Notes under the pieces: model-generated | What the model was told of the DNA's origin: nothing | The model's input: the letters and a program-made list of their open reading frames with translations, nothing else | Databases searched by the model: none | Assembly (NCBI GenBank): GCA_017886645.1 | Contig: JAGHJM010000015.1 | Span: 1-47,476 of the forward strand | DNA from: Clostridia bacterium | GTDB lineage: Bacteria > Bacillota > Clostridia > TANB77 > CAG-508 | DNA length: 47,476 nucleotides | Reading direction: 5' to 3' | In this document: positions 16,462-26,360 of the stretch, one piece after another | Position numbering within the stretch: position 1 is the first letter of the stretch | Layout of the letters: every line of letters starts with the position of its first letter | Made by a program: the position numbers and the translations under genes

Positions 16462-17848
16462 TTGATTTATTTCCTTTCTCATCAATTAATTCTTTAACCT
16501 TATTTTTTATATTTTTAGTTTCTTCAATTGAGTATAAGTCATGTAATATAAAAACTGAATCAATATTATTTAAGTTAAGTGTTTCTGTTGCTTCTATTTC
16601 ATTTTTCTTGTAAACTATTTTTTCTTTTGGAACTCCTGCCATAAGAAGTCTAACATTTGAATCTAAATATCTTGGTCCTGCAACTATTATTTGCTTTATT
16701 AAATCATTATTTAAAAACTCATAATCTGTATCATATTGCCATGCTGTATTTTCTGATCCAGATTTATCTTCATGTAAATCATCTAATATTAGTATAACAG
16801 CTTTATTTCCTGGTTCTTTTCTTGTATAGTCAAATGCTCTTGAACAAGCAATTGGATTCATTCCCTTAGCTAAATGTGTTAGTATTCTAATTCCTTTATA
16901 ATTTTCTTCACTAAACCTAGTTTCTACAATTTTTAATTTTGAAATTGACTCATTTATTTTTTTATGTGATAATCCCATTTCTTTTAGCAAAGCTATAACT
17001 GCTAATATATTATAAATATTTATAATATTGTTAGTTATTAGATTATAATCCTCTTCTTTTTCTTTACATTTTACTGTCATTTTTAATTTTTTAAAATCTA
17101 TATTTGTTACTAAATAATCTGCGTCAGGAGTTTTATAATCACAATTTGGACAGTGTGCTTTTCCTATATGGTGATATCTTACATAGTCATATTCTAATTT
17201 AGCATGACATTTCGGACATATTCTTATATCTCTTGTTATATTTTCAAAATAAGTAGTATCTGTATCTAATCTATCAATTCCAAAAAATATTCTTTTGTTG
17301 TTTTCTGCAATATGTGAGCATATAATATCATCTGCATTTTCTATCATAGTGGTTTCTTTTGGTATGTACTTAGTTAAAATGTCTGCAATAAATTCTGTGT
17401 GTGCATTACGCATTAATGAATCTCTAAATATATTAGTACATATAAGATATTTTGGAGTTAAATATGGATAAACTTTATTTGCACTTCTCTCATCTATTTC
17501 TAAAACTGCTAACTCCTTTTTCGTTCTTCCATGCATATCAGATGCATTAATTAGTGTAGTAGTAATTCCTCTATCTATATTTGATCCATACTTATTGTTA
17601 ACAAAATCATAGCCATTTTCTGTTAATATATCATTAATCATATTAGAAACTGTTGTTTTTCCATTTGTTCCTGTAATTCCAATTATAGTTTTTGGTTTTT
17701 CTAATATACCTAAAAAGTTTGGACATATTTTTATTGCTAAATCTCCTGGAAAAGATGTTGCATTTCTTTTTAAAAGTTTTAAAATTTTTGTTGAGAACTT
17801 TGCAAGCCAAAGAGCAATATAAAATTTTATTGTTTTTCTATTTTCCAT
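16451..17848 (-). CDS. murT: Lipid II isoglutaminyl synthase subunit MurT
   Basis: 465 aa. Mur-ligase P-loop GITGTNGKTT at residues 57-66, a Cys4 zinc ribbon characteristic of MurT (Cys211, Cys214, Cys233, Cys236), and a C-terminal DUF1727-type domain ending in an HDLYSIEE region. MurT activates the D-Glu carboxylate of lipid II with ATP so that ammonia can give D-isoglutamine. It overlaps the gatD-like gene, as in staphylococcal and clostridial murT-gatD operons. Confidence 0.95.
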   Translation of the reverse strand: MENRKTIKFYIALWLAKFSTKILKLLKRNATSFPGDLAIKICPNFLGILEKPKTIIGITGTNGKTTVSNMINDILTENGYDFVNNKYGSNIDRGITTTLINASDMHGRTKKELAVLEIDERSANKVYPYLTPKYLICTNIFRDSLMRNAHTEFIADILTKYIPKETTMIENADDIICSHIAENNKRIFFGIDRLDTDTTYFENITRDIRICPKCHAKLEYDYVRYHHIGKAHCPNCDYKTPDADYLVTNIDFKKLKMTVKCKEKEEDYNLITNNIINIYNILAVIALLKEMGLSHKKINESISKLKIVETRFSEENYKGIRILTHLAKGMNPIACSRAFDYTRKEPGNKAVILILDDLHEDKSGSENTAWQYDTDYEFLNNDLIKQIIVAGPRYLDSNVRLLMAGVPKEKIVYKKNEIEATETLNLNNIDSVFILHDLYSIEETKNIKNKVKELIDEKGNKSNEN

Positions 17849-17878
17849 ATTTTTTCTCCTTATTACTTATTTTCCCTA

Positions 17879-17917
17879 AAAAAAGTTGAAATGGGAATAT
17901 CGCCATCTCAACTTTTA
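17879..17917 (-). terminator. Terminator of the 83-aa coiled-coil gene
   Basis: On the minus strand AAAGTTGAGATGG and CCATTTCAACTTT pair over 13 bp with one G-U or mismatch, followed by a T-run (A-run at 17879-17884 on the plus strand). It separates this gene from murT. Confidence 0.75.
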
Positions 17918-17925
17918 TGAAGAAA

Positions 17926-18177
17926 TTATTTAACCCTTTTGTTTTCAAGTATTTTATTTAATTTATTTTCTATGTTTGAAATTCTTCGTTCAAATACTTT
18001 ATTTGTCATATCCACAATTTCGTTAAATTCTATTATTCTAGCAAATTTTTTCATATTTACTTTATGATTATTTTCGACTTTATTTGACAATTTCCTTTGT
18101 TCGTTTTTTATTTCATTTAATAATTCTATTATTTCTGCATTTAATTGGTTTAATACACATTCTTCTTTATTTTGCAT
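17926..18177 (-). CDS. Small charged coiled-coil protein of unknown function (83 aa)
   Basis: AGAGGTGAG precedes the ATG. The protein is rich in Glu, Lys, Asn and Ile with heptad-like spacing (residues 8-35 and 60-80, for example NIENKLNKILENK), so it is probably helical and oligomeric. There is no signal peptide or membrane span. It lies 60 bp downstream of aspS and ends at its own terminator. Function not recognised. Confidence 0.6.
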   Translation of the reverse strand: MQNKEECVLNQLNAEIIELLNEIKNEQRKLSNKVENNHKVNMKKFARIIEFNEIVDMTNKVFERRISNIENKLNKILENKRVK

Positions 18178-18237
18178 ATTCTCACCTCTTTTACAAAAAT
18201 ATACAATTATTCTACCATAATTTTACATATTTTGCAA

Positions 18238-19992
18238 CTATTTTTCATCTTTTATTTGTATATGTACATCATCTAGTTGTTGTTTAGTTACTTTGCTTGG
18301 TGCTCCCATCATTGCATCTCTTGCTTTTTTATTCTTTGGAAAAGCTATTACTTCTCTTATATTTTTACTATCTGCAATAAGCATAACCATTCTATCTAAT
18401 CCTGGTGCTGCACCAGCATGTGGAGGTGTTCCATATTGGAATGCATTATATAATGCTCCAAATTTAGTTTTAACATCATCTTCTGTATAACCTGCAATTT
18501 CAAATGCTTTTACCATTAGCTCAGGATTATGATTTCTTACAGCACCTGATGCAACCTCATATCCATTACATACAGCATCATATTGATATGCTAAAATTTC
18601 TAATGGATCTTGATTATTTAATGCTTCTAGTCCACCTTGAGGCATTGAAAATGGATTATGGTTAAAATCAATTTTTCCTTCATCAGATAATTCATACATT
18701 GGAAAATCCACTATAAAGCAAAATTTATACACATTTTTTTCTATTAAATCTAATCTATTTCCTAATTCTATTCTAACTAATCCTGCTATTTTCTGTGCAG
18801 TTTTAAATTCATCTGCTATAAAGAATATACTGTCATTTTGTTTTGCCCCAAGTTTCTTTAGCCCTTCTAATATATCTGGAGTTATAAACTTAGCAATTCC
18901 TCCATTTACATTATTATTTTCATCAATTTTTACCCAAGCAAGTCCTTTGGCTTTAGCTTCTTCTATTGCAAACTCATTCATATTGTCAAAAAACTTTCTA
19001 CCTTGTGCTCCTCCATTTGGTACAATAATTATTTTTATTGTTTTACCTTTAAATGCATTAAACTCTGTATTTTTAAATAACTCTGTTGCATCTTGTATTA
19101 TAAGTGGATTCCTTAAATCTGGTTTATCTATTCCATACTTTTCCATTGCTTCTCTATATGGAATTCTTACAAAAGGTGGCTTTGTAACATCCCAATTTGT
19201 ATGTTTTTTAAATACTGTAGTAAAAATATCTTCCATTGTAGATAATACATCTTCTTGTTCTGCAAAGCTCATTTCAAAGTCTAATTGATAAAATTCTCCT
19301 GGTGCTCTATCTGCTCTTGGGTCTTCATCTCTAAAACATGGAGCTATTTGATAATATTTATTAAATCCAGAAACCATAAGTAATTGTTTAAATTGTTGTG
19401 GTGCTTGTGGCAATGCATAAAACTCTCCTGGATGTAGTCTGCTAGGCACTAAATAATCTCTAGCTCCTTCTGGTGAGGAATTTGCTAAAATAGGTGTTTG
19501 AATTTCTTTAAAGCCTAGTTCATACATTTTATCTCTTAATGTTTTTATTACATCACTACGAAGTAAAATAGTTTGATGTAATTTATCATTTCTCAAATCT
19601 AAAAATCTATATTCTAACCTTAAATCTTCTCTTGCATCTCCAGCTTTATCTGAATTTACTTCAAAAGGCAAAATATTCTTGCACTTACCTAAAACTGTAA
19701 TTTTCTCTGCATCTATTTCTATTTCTCCTGTTGGTATTTTGTTATTTTTATTAGATCTCTCAACAACTTTTCCAACAACCTGAATTACTGATTCTGTAAC
19801 AACTTCCTTTAGTACATTTTCTATTTCCGTATTTTCAGAAGAAATTACTATTTGTGTTATTCCAAATTCATCTCTTAAATCAATAAACTTCATTGAACCC
19901 AAATTTCTAATTCTTTGAACCCATCCTGCTAAAGTTACATTTTCTCCTACATTTTTTATTGTTAATTCTCCGCAATTATGATCTCTATACAT
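18238..19992 (-). CDS. aspS: Aspartyl-tRNA synthetase
   Basis: 584 aa, the bacterial form with the GAD insertion domain. OB-fold anticodon domain (TLAGWVQRIRNLGSMKFIDLRD), class II motif 2 (CFRDEDPRADRAPGEFYQLDFEMS) and motif 3 (GAAPGLDRMVMLI). The Leu in RNLGS, rather than His, resembles discriminating AspRS enzymes, so a separate AsnRS or amidotransferase route is not required by this protein. The start at 19992 follows AAAGGAGAG; the frame extends 32 codons further but without a ribosome site. Confidence 0.97.
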   Translation of the reverse strand: MYRDHNCGELTIKNVGENVTLAGWVQRIRNLGSMKFIDLRDEFGITQIVISSENTEIENVLKEVVTESVIQVVGKVVERSNKNNKIPTGEIEIDAEKITVLGKCKNILPFEVNSDKAGDAREDLRLEYRFLDLRNDKLHQTILLRSDVIKTLRDKMYELGFKEIQTPILANSSPEGARDYLVPSRLHPGEFYALPQAPQQFKQLLMVSGFNKYYQIAPCFRDEDPRADRAPGEFYQLDFEMSFAEQEDVLSTMEDIFTTVFKKHTNWDVTKPPFVRIPYREAMEKYGIDKPDLRNPLIIQDATELFKNTEFNAFKGKTIKIIIVPNGGAQGRKFFDNMNEFAIEEAKAKGLAWVKIDENNNVNGGIAKFITPDILEGLKKLGAKQNDSIFFIADEFKTAQKIAGLVRIELGNRLDLIEKNVYKFCFIVDFPMYELSDEGKIDFNHNPFSMPQGGLEALNNQDPLEILAYQYDAVCNGYEVASGAVRNHNPELMVKAFEIAGYTEDDVKTKFGALYNAFQYGTPPHAGAAPGLDRMVMLIADSKNIREVIAFPKNKKARDAMMGAPSKVTKQQLDDVHIQIKDEK

Positions 19993-20058
19993 ATATATCT
20001 CTCCTTTTATATTTGCATGTTTATTATACACCTGATTATAGCACTTAGCAAGTTTTTT

Positions 20059-20156
20059 TGTGTCAATGGGGACGGTTCTTTTTGACAACCTTTATCACAT
20101 TAATTTGCACAAAACTAATCTTAATCTTGTCAAAAAGAACCGTCCCCATTGACACA
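20059..20156. repeat. Perfect 29-bp inverted repeat (REP/MITE-like element)
   Basis: The arms at 20059-20087 and 20128-20156 are perfectly complementary over 29 bp with a 40-nt loop. Each arm contains the GC-rich core GGGGACGGTTC (or GAACCGTCCCC), flanked by TGTCA and TGACA, quite unlike the AT-rich surroundings. The element fills the gap between aspS and the SpoU-type gene and touches the latter's stop codon. The core resembles dispersed REP-like repeats that I recall from Clostridia near TnpA-type elements; that link is from memory, not demonstrated here. Confidence 0.8.
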
Positions 20157-20942
20157 TTATTTAAAAACTCTTCTTACATATTCATATATTATAATCCCTG
20201 TTGCTACTGAAGCATTTAGACTTTCTGTTCTTCCTAGCATCGGAATCTTTACTTTGTAGTTTGCTATATCTTGGATTTCTTTACTTACTCCATTTGCTTC
20301 GTTTCCAATAACGATTACCTTATTTTTATATTCCACATTATATATGTTATTATTTGTATCTAATGCTGTTACCATTATATCAAACTTATTTTTTTGTGCT
20401 TTTTCTAATGTTTCTTTTAAATTTTTTGTTTCTATAATGTTTAATCTAAAAATTGCACCCATTGTAGATCTTACTACCTTTGGATTATATGGATCTACAC
20501 AATCATTAGATAGAATTATTTGATTCAAATTTGCACTATCTACAGTTCTTAATATTGTGCCTAAGTTTCCTGGATCTTGTATCCCATCTAATGCAATAAT
20601 TATATCTTTATTATAATCTATTTCCTTTTTATTATTTTTTTCAACAACCGCTAATACTCCTTGAGGTGTCTCTACGCCTGTAATGTGTTGAAATACTTGT
20701 TTAGTAACATATATACAATTATTTTTTGCAATATCATATAATAAGCTTTGTTCTATTTTTGAATCACTTTCACAATCCTCGCATATTATAATATGTTTAA
20801 TTTTAGAATTTTCTTCTATTGCTTCTTTTACTAGTTTAATTCCTTCTACAATATATTCTCCTGTTTCATCTCTATATTTTTTATCTTTTAATTTTTTTAT
20901 ATACTTTATTGTTTCATTATCTTTACTTGAAATTATCTGCAT
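20157..20942 (-). CDS. TrmH/SpoU-family RNA 2'-O-methyltransferase
   Basis: 261 aa. An N-terminal substrate-binding domain (ISSKDNETIKYIKKLKDKKYR) is followed by the SPOUT trefoil-knot motifs LDGIQDPGNLGTILRT, VRSTMGAIFRL, VIGNEANGVS and IPMLGRTESLNASVA. It resembles YsgA/RlmB-type rRNA guanosine methyltransferases; the exact target is unknown. The start lies inside the 3' end of mfd (20-nt overlap), with AAAGGAG some 13 nt upstream, so translation is probably coupled to mfd. Confidence 0.92.
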   Translation of the reverse strand: MQIISSKDNETIKYIKKLKDKKYRDETGEYIVEGIKLVKEAIEENSKIKHIIICEDCESDSKIEQSLLYDIAKNNCIYVTKQVFQHITGVETPQGVLAVVEKNNKKEIDYNKDIIIALDGIQDPGNLGTILRTVDSANLNQIILSNDCVDPYNPKVVRSTMGAIFRLNIIETKNLKETLEKAQKNKFDIMVTALDTNNNIYNVEYKNKVIVIGNEANGVSKEIQDIANYKVKIPMLGRTESLNASVATGIIIYEYVRRVFK

Positions 20943-23900
20943 AATATCTTAAAAACTCCTTTGCTTCTTCTATTATGTTTGTTACATTTTTTAAAGTAAC
21001 ATATGGTTCTATACTTTTAGAAAACCTAATTCTATCACCATATTTTTCTATTAAAGCACTTACCCATTCTGCTGGATAATTATTATCTGAAAAATAAAAT
21101 ACAATGTTATTATATCTTTGTGCAATTTTTACAACATTTATACTTCTAGCTAATTCTTTTATTCTTACAATTTCAATTAAGTTTTCAACTTCATCTGGTA
21201 AAGTTCCATATCTATCTATAATTTCATCAATAACATTTTGGATATCTTCTTCTGTTCTACATAGAGCAATATTTTGATATACTTCAATTTTCTGACTGCT
21301 ATCACTAATAAAATTATCTGGAATATAACTTGATATATCTAAGTCTATTTGTACATCTCTTTCCTCTTTTACTTTTATGCCTTGAGTTTCTTTCATTACT
21401 TCATCTAGTAATTTACAATATGTATCATATCCTACTTGCTCCATATGCCCATGTTGTATTTCCCCTAGCATGCTTCCCGCTCCTCTTATTTCTAAGTCTC
21501 TCATGGCAATTTTAAATCCAGAACCAAACTCGGTAAATTCTTTTATAGCTTTTAGCCTTTTATCTGCAACCTCTGAAAGTAGTTTGTCCCTTTTATATGT
21601 AATATATGCATATGCTTGTTTATCACTTCTTCCTACTCTACCTCTTATTTGATAAAGTTGTGACAAACCTAATCTATCTGCATTTTCAACTATAATAGTA
21701 TTTGCGTTTGGTATATCTATTCCAGACTCTAAAATTGTTGTACATACTAATACATCTATTTCCTTTTTAATAAATGTTTCCATTATATCTTCTAGTTCTT
21801 TTCCTGTCATTTTTCCATGTGCATAAGCAACCCTCGCTTCTGGTACAATTTTAGATATACTATCTGCTTTTCTTATAATTTGCTCCACATTATTAAATAA
21901 ATAGAATACTTGCCCACCTCTTTCTAGTTCTTTTGTAATAGCCTCTCTTATAACCTCTTCATCATATTCTAATACATATGTTTGAACAGGTCTTCTATTT
22001 TGAGGTGGTTCATATATAACAGACATATCTCTTACTCCCAAAATAGACATATGAAGAGTTCTTGGTATTGGGGTTGCAGTCATAGTTAATACATCCACAC
22101 TATTTTTTAACTTTTTATTATTTTGTTTATGTTTTACTCCAAATCTCTGTTCTTCATCAATAATAAGTAATCCTAAATCTTTAAATTCCACATCTTGACT
22201 AAGTATTCTATGTGTTCCTATAACTACATCTACTTCTCCTAGTTTAAGTTTTTTTACTACTTCTTCTTGTTCTTTTTTTGTTCTAAATCTATTTAACAAC
22301 TCTACTTTTATCGCATATTCACTCATTCTATTATTAAACTCTTCATATTGCTGATTAGCAAGAACTGTAGTCGGTACTAAATATGCAACTTGCTTTTGAT
22401 CCATAACAGCTTTAAATGCTGCTCTAATTGCCACTTCTGTTTTTCCATATCCAACATCTCCACATAAAAGTCTATCCATTGGAACTGGCTTTTCCATATC
22501 TTTCTTTACTTCTTCTATACATCGCAATTGGTCATCAGTCTCTTGATATGGAAAGCTTTCTTCAAATTGCATTTGCCAAGGTGAATCTTTTGAAAAACTA
22601 AATCCCTGAATTCTTTGCCTTTTTGCATATAGTTCAACTAAATCTTTTGCTATTACTTCTAAGTTTTTCTTTACCTTTGCTTTAGTTGTATTCCATTCTT
22701 TAGAGCCAAGTCTATTTAATTTTGGTGCAGCTTCTCCTCCACCAACATATTTTCGTACATTATCTAAACTGTCTGTAGGCACATAAAGTACATCATCATT
22801 TTTATATTTTATTTTAATATAATCTTTTGTAATTTTATTTTCTGTTGTAATTGTTTTTACTCCCATAAATCGACCTATTCCGTGCAATTTATGAACCACA
22901 AAATCTCCTTCTTTTAAATCAGCAAAAACAATTTTTTCCCCTTGCCTAAAAATACTACTTGAAACTTTTCTCTTTTTTGTAACTTCTTCAAATGTATTTG
23001 CTAAGCTTATTAATACTAAATTTAAATCATAGTTTTCAAATCCAGCTGAAAGGCTTCCTAATGTAATAACTATTTCCCCTGGATTTAATTCTTTAATATT
23101 TTCTTCATACTTATAGATTATTTCTTTTTCTGTTAGTAAACTACAAATTTTTTTGGCTGTAGCTTCATTTCCCCCTAAAAGTACTACTCTTTTTTTATTT
23201 TTTTGATATTCATTTAAATCAGATATTAATAAATCTGTTTCTGATTGAAAAAATTGTATTTCCCTTGTAGAAAAACTATACTTTATAATATTTTGTAATA
23301 AATCATTTTGTTCTAAATATAATATTTGCTTGTTATTCCATTCATATTCAAATAAACTTATATTTTTTATAGATTCTGGTACAAATCTTTCTTTTTCTAT
23401 CAATGATTTTATTAAGTTATTATTCTCTATAACAATGTTTTCTTTTCTTTGATTTATTTTAGAATTTTCATCAATACATATTAAGTATTTATTTGATAAA
23501 TAATCTAAAAAATAACTTTGATTATCATAAAATTCATTAAAATACTTATCAATTTTGCTTATTGCCTCACCATTTTTTATTAACTCTATATCTTCTTCTA
23601 CATTTTTATATTTTCCTTCTATTTTTTTACAAACATTATTTATATTATTTGTTATAAATTCATGTGCCGGAAAAATAGTAATAGTCTGTAACATTTCTGT
23701 TGATCTTTGTGTTGATACATTAAAGTATCTTATAGAATCTACCTCTTCTCCCCAAAATTCAATTCTAACTCCAACTTTTTCAGAAAGCCCTACATCTACA
23801 ATTCCCCCACGTATGCTAAACTGTCCTCTTCCTTCAACTAATTCTGTTCTTTCATACCCTAACATAACAAATATATTTTTAAGTTTTTCTATAGAATATG

Positions 23901-24345
23901 AGTTTCCTATTCTAAAGTCTACAGTATTTTCATATAACTCTTGTTTAGTTATCATTTTTTGCATAACCGCTTCAATTGTTGTAACTATCACTATAGGTTC
24001 AGTTTTCTTTTCTTCTAATATAATTTTATTTAGAATATCTATTCTAGCATAAGGAAGATCTTTGCTTTCAGTAATATAATCATATGAAGCAATTTCTCTT
24101 TTAGGAAAGAAATATACATGTTTAAAAAAGAATTTCAAATCCTTTGCAAGTTTTTTTGCTTGAATTTCATTATAAGTTACAATACATATTTTTCTTTTTG
24201 TTGCATCTGCAATGCTAGAAATAGCATTTACTTTTGTCACGTCAGATAAGCCCGATATAGCTATCGGACTTTGCTTATTTTGTATTTGATTTATAATTTC
24301 TTTAAACTTTTCGTTTTTTTCTAATTCTTGAGTTAAAAATTTCAT
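20923..24345 (-). CDS. mfd: Transcription-repair coupling factor
   Basis: 1140 aa, full length. UvrB-like N-terminal domains (IAISGLSDVTKV; REIASYDYITESKD), the RNA-polymerase-interacting CarD-like domain near residue 480 (EGDFVVHKLHGIGRFMG), the RecG-like helicase with Walker A GDVGYGKT near 630, DEEQ box, and QIRGRVGRSD near 905, then the TRCF C-terminal domain. Mfd removes stalled RNA polymerase and recruits UvrA. A TATAAT at 24367-24372 with a weak TTCCAA 17 bp further upstream is the likely promoter. In many Firmicutes pth precedes mfd; it is absent here. Confidence 0.97.
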   Translation of the reverse strand: MKFLTQELEKNEKFKEIINQIQNKQSPIAISGLSDVTKVNAISSIADATKRKICIVTYNEIQAKKLAKDLKFFFKHVYFFPKREIASYDYITESKDLPYARIDILNKIILEEKKTEPIVIVTTIEAVMQKMITKQELYENTVDFRIGNSYSIEKLKNIFVMLGYERTELVEGRGQFSIRGGIVDVGLSEKVGVRIEFWGEEVDSIRYFNVSTQRSTEMLQTITIFPAHEFITNNINNVCKKIEGKYKNVEEDIELIKNGEAISKIDKYFNEFYDNQSYFLDYLSNKYLICIDENSKINQRKENIVIENNNLIKSLIEKERFVPESIKNISLFEYEWNNKQILYLEQNDLLQNIIKYSFSTREIQFFQSETDLLISDLNEYQKNKKRVVLLGGNEATAKKICSLLTEKEIIYKYEENIKELNPGEIVITLGSLSAGFENYDLNLVLISLANTFEEVTKKRKVSSSIFRQGEKIVFADLKEGDFVVHKLHGIGRFMGVKTITTENKITKDYIKIKYKNDDVLYVPTDSLDNVRKYVGGGEAAPKLNRLGSKEWNTTKAKVKKNLEVIAKDLVELYAKRQRIQGFSFSKDSPWQMQFEESFPYQETDDQLRCIEEVKKDMEKPVPMDRLLCGDVGYGKTEVAIRAAFKAVMDQKQVAYLVPTTVLANQQYEEFNNRMSEYAIKVELLNRFRTKKEQEEVVKKLKLGEVDVVIGTHRILSQDVEFKDLGLLIIDEEQRFGVKHKQNNKKLKNSVDVLTMTATPIPRTLHMSILGVRDMSVIYEPPQNRRPVQTYVLEYDEEVIREAITKELERGGQVFYLFNNVEQIIRKADSISKIVPEARVAYAHGKMTGKELEDIMETFIKKEIDVLVCTTILESGIDIPNANTIIVENADRLGLSQLYQIRGRVGRSDKQAYAYITYKRDKLLSEVADKRLKAIKEFTEFGSGFKIAMRDLEIRGAGSMLGEIQHGHMEQVGYDTYCKLLDEVMKETQGIKVKEERDVQIDLDISSYIPDNFISDSSQKIEVYQNIALCRTEEDIQNVIDEIIDRYGTLPDEVENLIEIVRIKELARSINVVKIAQRYNNIVFYFSDNNYPAEWVSALIEKYGDRIRFSKSIEPYVTLKNVTNIIEEAKEFLRYYADNFK

Positions 24346-24509
24346 TTTCTATTTTCCTTCTTATATATTATACTTGATTTTAGAAAAAATTGGAAGGTTT
24401 TTAACTAATTTCTTTATCTAGCAAATTTCTTTCATTTTCAAAATAATTTCCTAATTTCTCTTTTATTTTTGTATTTATAACACTTTTCATTACTTTTAAA
24501 GCAATAAAA

Positions 24510-24552
24510 AACAGCACTAAGATTATTTATTTTCTTTAGTGCTGTTTTTTTA
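24510..24552. terminator. Terminator after the acyl-CoA ligase gene
   Basis: ACAGCACTAA (24511-24520) pairs with TTAGTGCTGT (24536-24545), with T-runs on both sides, so it can act in either direction. The rest of the 24346-24509 gap shows only the mfd promoter region and a 29-codon frame without a ribosome site. Confidence 0.8.
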
Positions 24553-26295
24553 TTAAACTCCTATTTTCCTTAATTCTTCTGCTCTTTTTACCTTTTGAGT
24601 AGTTGTTTTTATTAATGCTTCCTTTGTAACTTGTATTTCTTTAATATGCTTATATTCTGGAATTTGACTATTCACTTTTTCTTTTATAGCCTCCCATATT
24701 ATGTCTTTATAATCAATTTCACTTTTATCTGGATACAATTCCTTCATTATGTCTTCATTATATACAATTTTAGCAGAAATAATATAATCTTTATTTTTAT
24801 CTGGTTTTCCATATACTATATTTTCTAACACAAAAGGTAATTTTCCAATTAAAAATTCAATTTCCTGTGGATATATATTTTTCCCGTTTTTTAGTACTAT
24901 AACATCTTTTTTTCTACCTGTTAAATATAAATATCCATCTTTATCTAAATATCCTAAGTCTCCTGTATAAAACCATCCGTCTTTTAATACTTTTTTTGTT
25001 TCTTCTTCATTTTCGTAATAGCCAAGCATTACATTAGGACCTTTTACAACAATTTCACCTATTCCTTCATCATTTGGATTATCTATTTTTACCTCTTCAT
25101 TTACCATAATCAAACCAGATGAACCTGGTCTTTTATAATAATCTGTTTCTGCTGAAATAACAGGTGACGTTTCTGTTAAGCCATAACCTTGTACCATAGC
25201 AATTCCAAAATTAGATAGTCCTACTACAGTACTTTTTTCCATTGGAGCTCCTCCATACAAAACTAATCTTAATTTGCCACCTAAGTTATCTAAAACCTGT
25301 TTAAATACTTTCTTTCTTAAATCAATATGTATTTTAGCTAATCCATTTGTAATAGGTGTTATAAATTTTATTAGGTTTTCTTTTCCCTGCTCTTTTATGC
25401 CTTTCATAATTTTTTTGTACATTGTTTCAAGCATTAATGGAACTGCAACAAATACAGTTACTTTATATTCTTTCAAATTATCAACTACATATCTAAGTCC
25501 ATCACAAAATGCTATTGTTGCTCCACAATATAAGCATCCATATAAAAATGTAATTGTACATTCAAAAGTATGATGTATTGGTAAGAATGACAATAATACA
25601 TCTGTATCATACATTAATACAAAATGTGGCATTGCATTAATGTTAGAGCAAATATTATCTTGAGATAACATAACAGCTTTTGCTATAGATGTAGTTCCTG
25701 ATGTAAATAACATTATAGACATTTTTTGATTATCTATTTTTAAATTACTATATTGACTATTTCCGTTTTCTATTAATTCTTTTCCGTCTTTAATTAAATC
25801 TTCATAAAATAATGTATCAAATTCTTCACATTTATCCATACAAATATAATATTTTAAATTTGTATTATTTTCTTTTTTTATTTCCTTAAATACATCAATA
25901 TATTTTTTATCAAATATAATTGCATCAGCCTTGCTTCTTTTTATAAGTGATTTTATCTCTACATCTGGTAATGCTTTATCTAATGGAACTATTACCATAT
26001 CACCTGCTACAACAGAAATATATGACACACACCATTCATATCTATTTGGTCCAATTAATGCAATTCGCTTTCCATCTAATCCCATTTTTAATAGTTTAGT
26101 ACCTAAATATTCTGCATCTTTTTTATATTGATTAAATGTCTTTTTTATAATTTTTGATTTTTTATTATTTGAGTCTTCTTTATATTCAAATGCTACTTTA
26201 TCGCCATATTTTTCAGCCGCCCTATTTAAAAGTTCTTTAAAATCTTGAACTGTCCCCATTTCATGATTTTTAAATACTCTTTTTCTTTTTTCCAC
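24553..26295 (-). CDS. AMP-forming long-chain acyl-CoA synthetase
   Basis: 580 aa. ANL-superfamily motifs: P-loop LFTSGTTSIAKA near residue 197, YGLTETSPVIS, the hinge YTGDLGYLDKDGYLYLTGR, and the catalytic Lys near the end in TTQKVKR. It activates fatty acids, or related carboxylates, to acyl-AMP and acyl-CoA. The start is GTG at 26293-26295 with AGAGGA well spaced; an ATG two bases earlier is out of frame. Monocistronic between mgtA and its terminator. Confidence 0.9.
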   Translation of the reverse strand: MEKRKRVFKNHEMGTVQDFKELLNRAAEKYGDKVAFEYKEDSNNKKSKIIKKTFNQYKKDAEYLGTKLLKMGLDGKRIALIGPNRYEWCVSYISVVAGDMVIVPLDKALPDVEIKSLIKRSKADAIIFDKKYIDVFKEIKKENNTNLKYYICMDKCEEFDTLFYEDLIKDGKELIENGNSQYSNLKIDNQKMSIMLFTSGTTSIAKAVMLSQDNICSNINAMPHFVLMYDTDVLLSFLPIHHTFECTITFLYGCLYCGATIAFCDGLRYVVDNLKEYKVTVFVAVPLMLETMYKKIMKGIKEQGKENLIKFITPITNGLAKIHIDLRKKVFKQVLDNLGGKLRLVLYGGAPMEKSTVVGLSNFGIAMVQGYGLTETSPVISAETDYYKRPGSSGLIMVNEEVKIDNPNDEGIGEIVVKGPNVMLGYYENEEETKKVLKDGWFYTGDLGYLDKDGYLYLTGRKKDVIVLKNGKNIYPQEIEFLIGKLPFVLENIVYGKPDKNKDYIISAKIVYNEDIMKELYPDKSEIDYKDIIWEAIKEKVNSQIPEYKHIKEIQVTKEALIKTTTQKVKRAEELRKIGV

Positions 26296-26360
26296 ATTAA
26301 TTCCTCTTTCTTTTATTTTTTACAGTTTGAATTATATCACAAAAACCTATTGTTGTAAAT

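Noticed and set aside
19993..20058. T-box leader before aspS
   Set aside because: The gap is too short and has no T-box motif or specifier stem.
20059..20156. CRISPR or tandem repeat array
   Set aside because: The two arms are inverted, not direct, and only one pair exists; no array is seen anywhere in the window.
23555..24052. 165-aa plus-strand frame opposite mfd
   Set aside because: Shadow frame within the coding strand complement of a full-length, conserved gene.
24397..24495. 29-codon frame on the minus strand between the acyl-CoA ligase terminator and mfd
   Set aside because: No ribosome binding site, and it follows directly on a terminator; reads as AT-rich filler.
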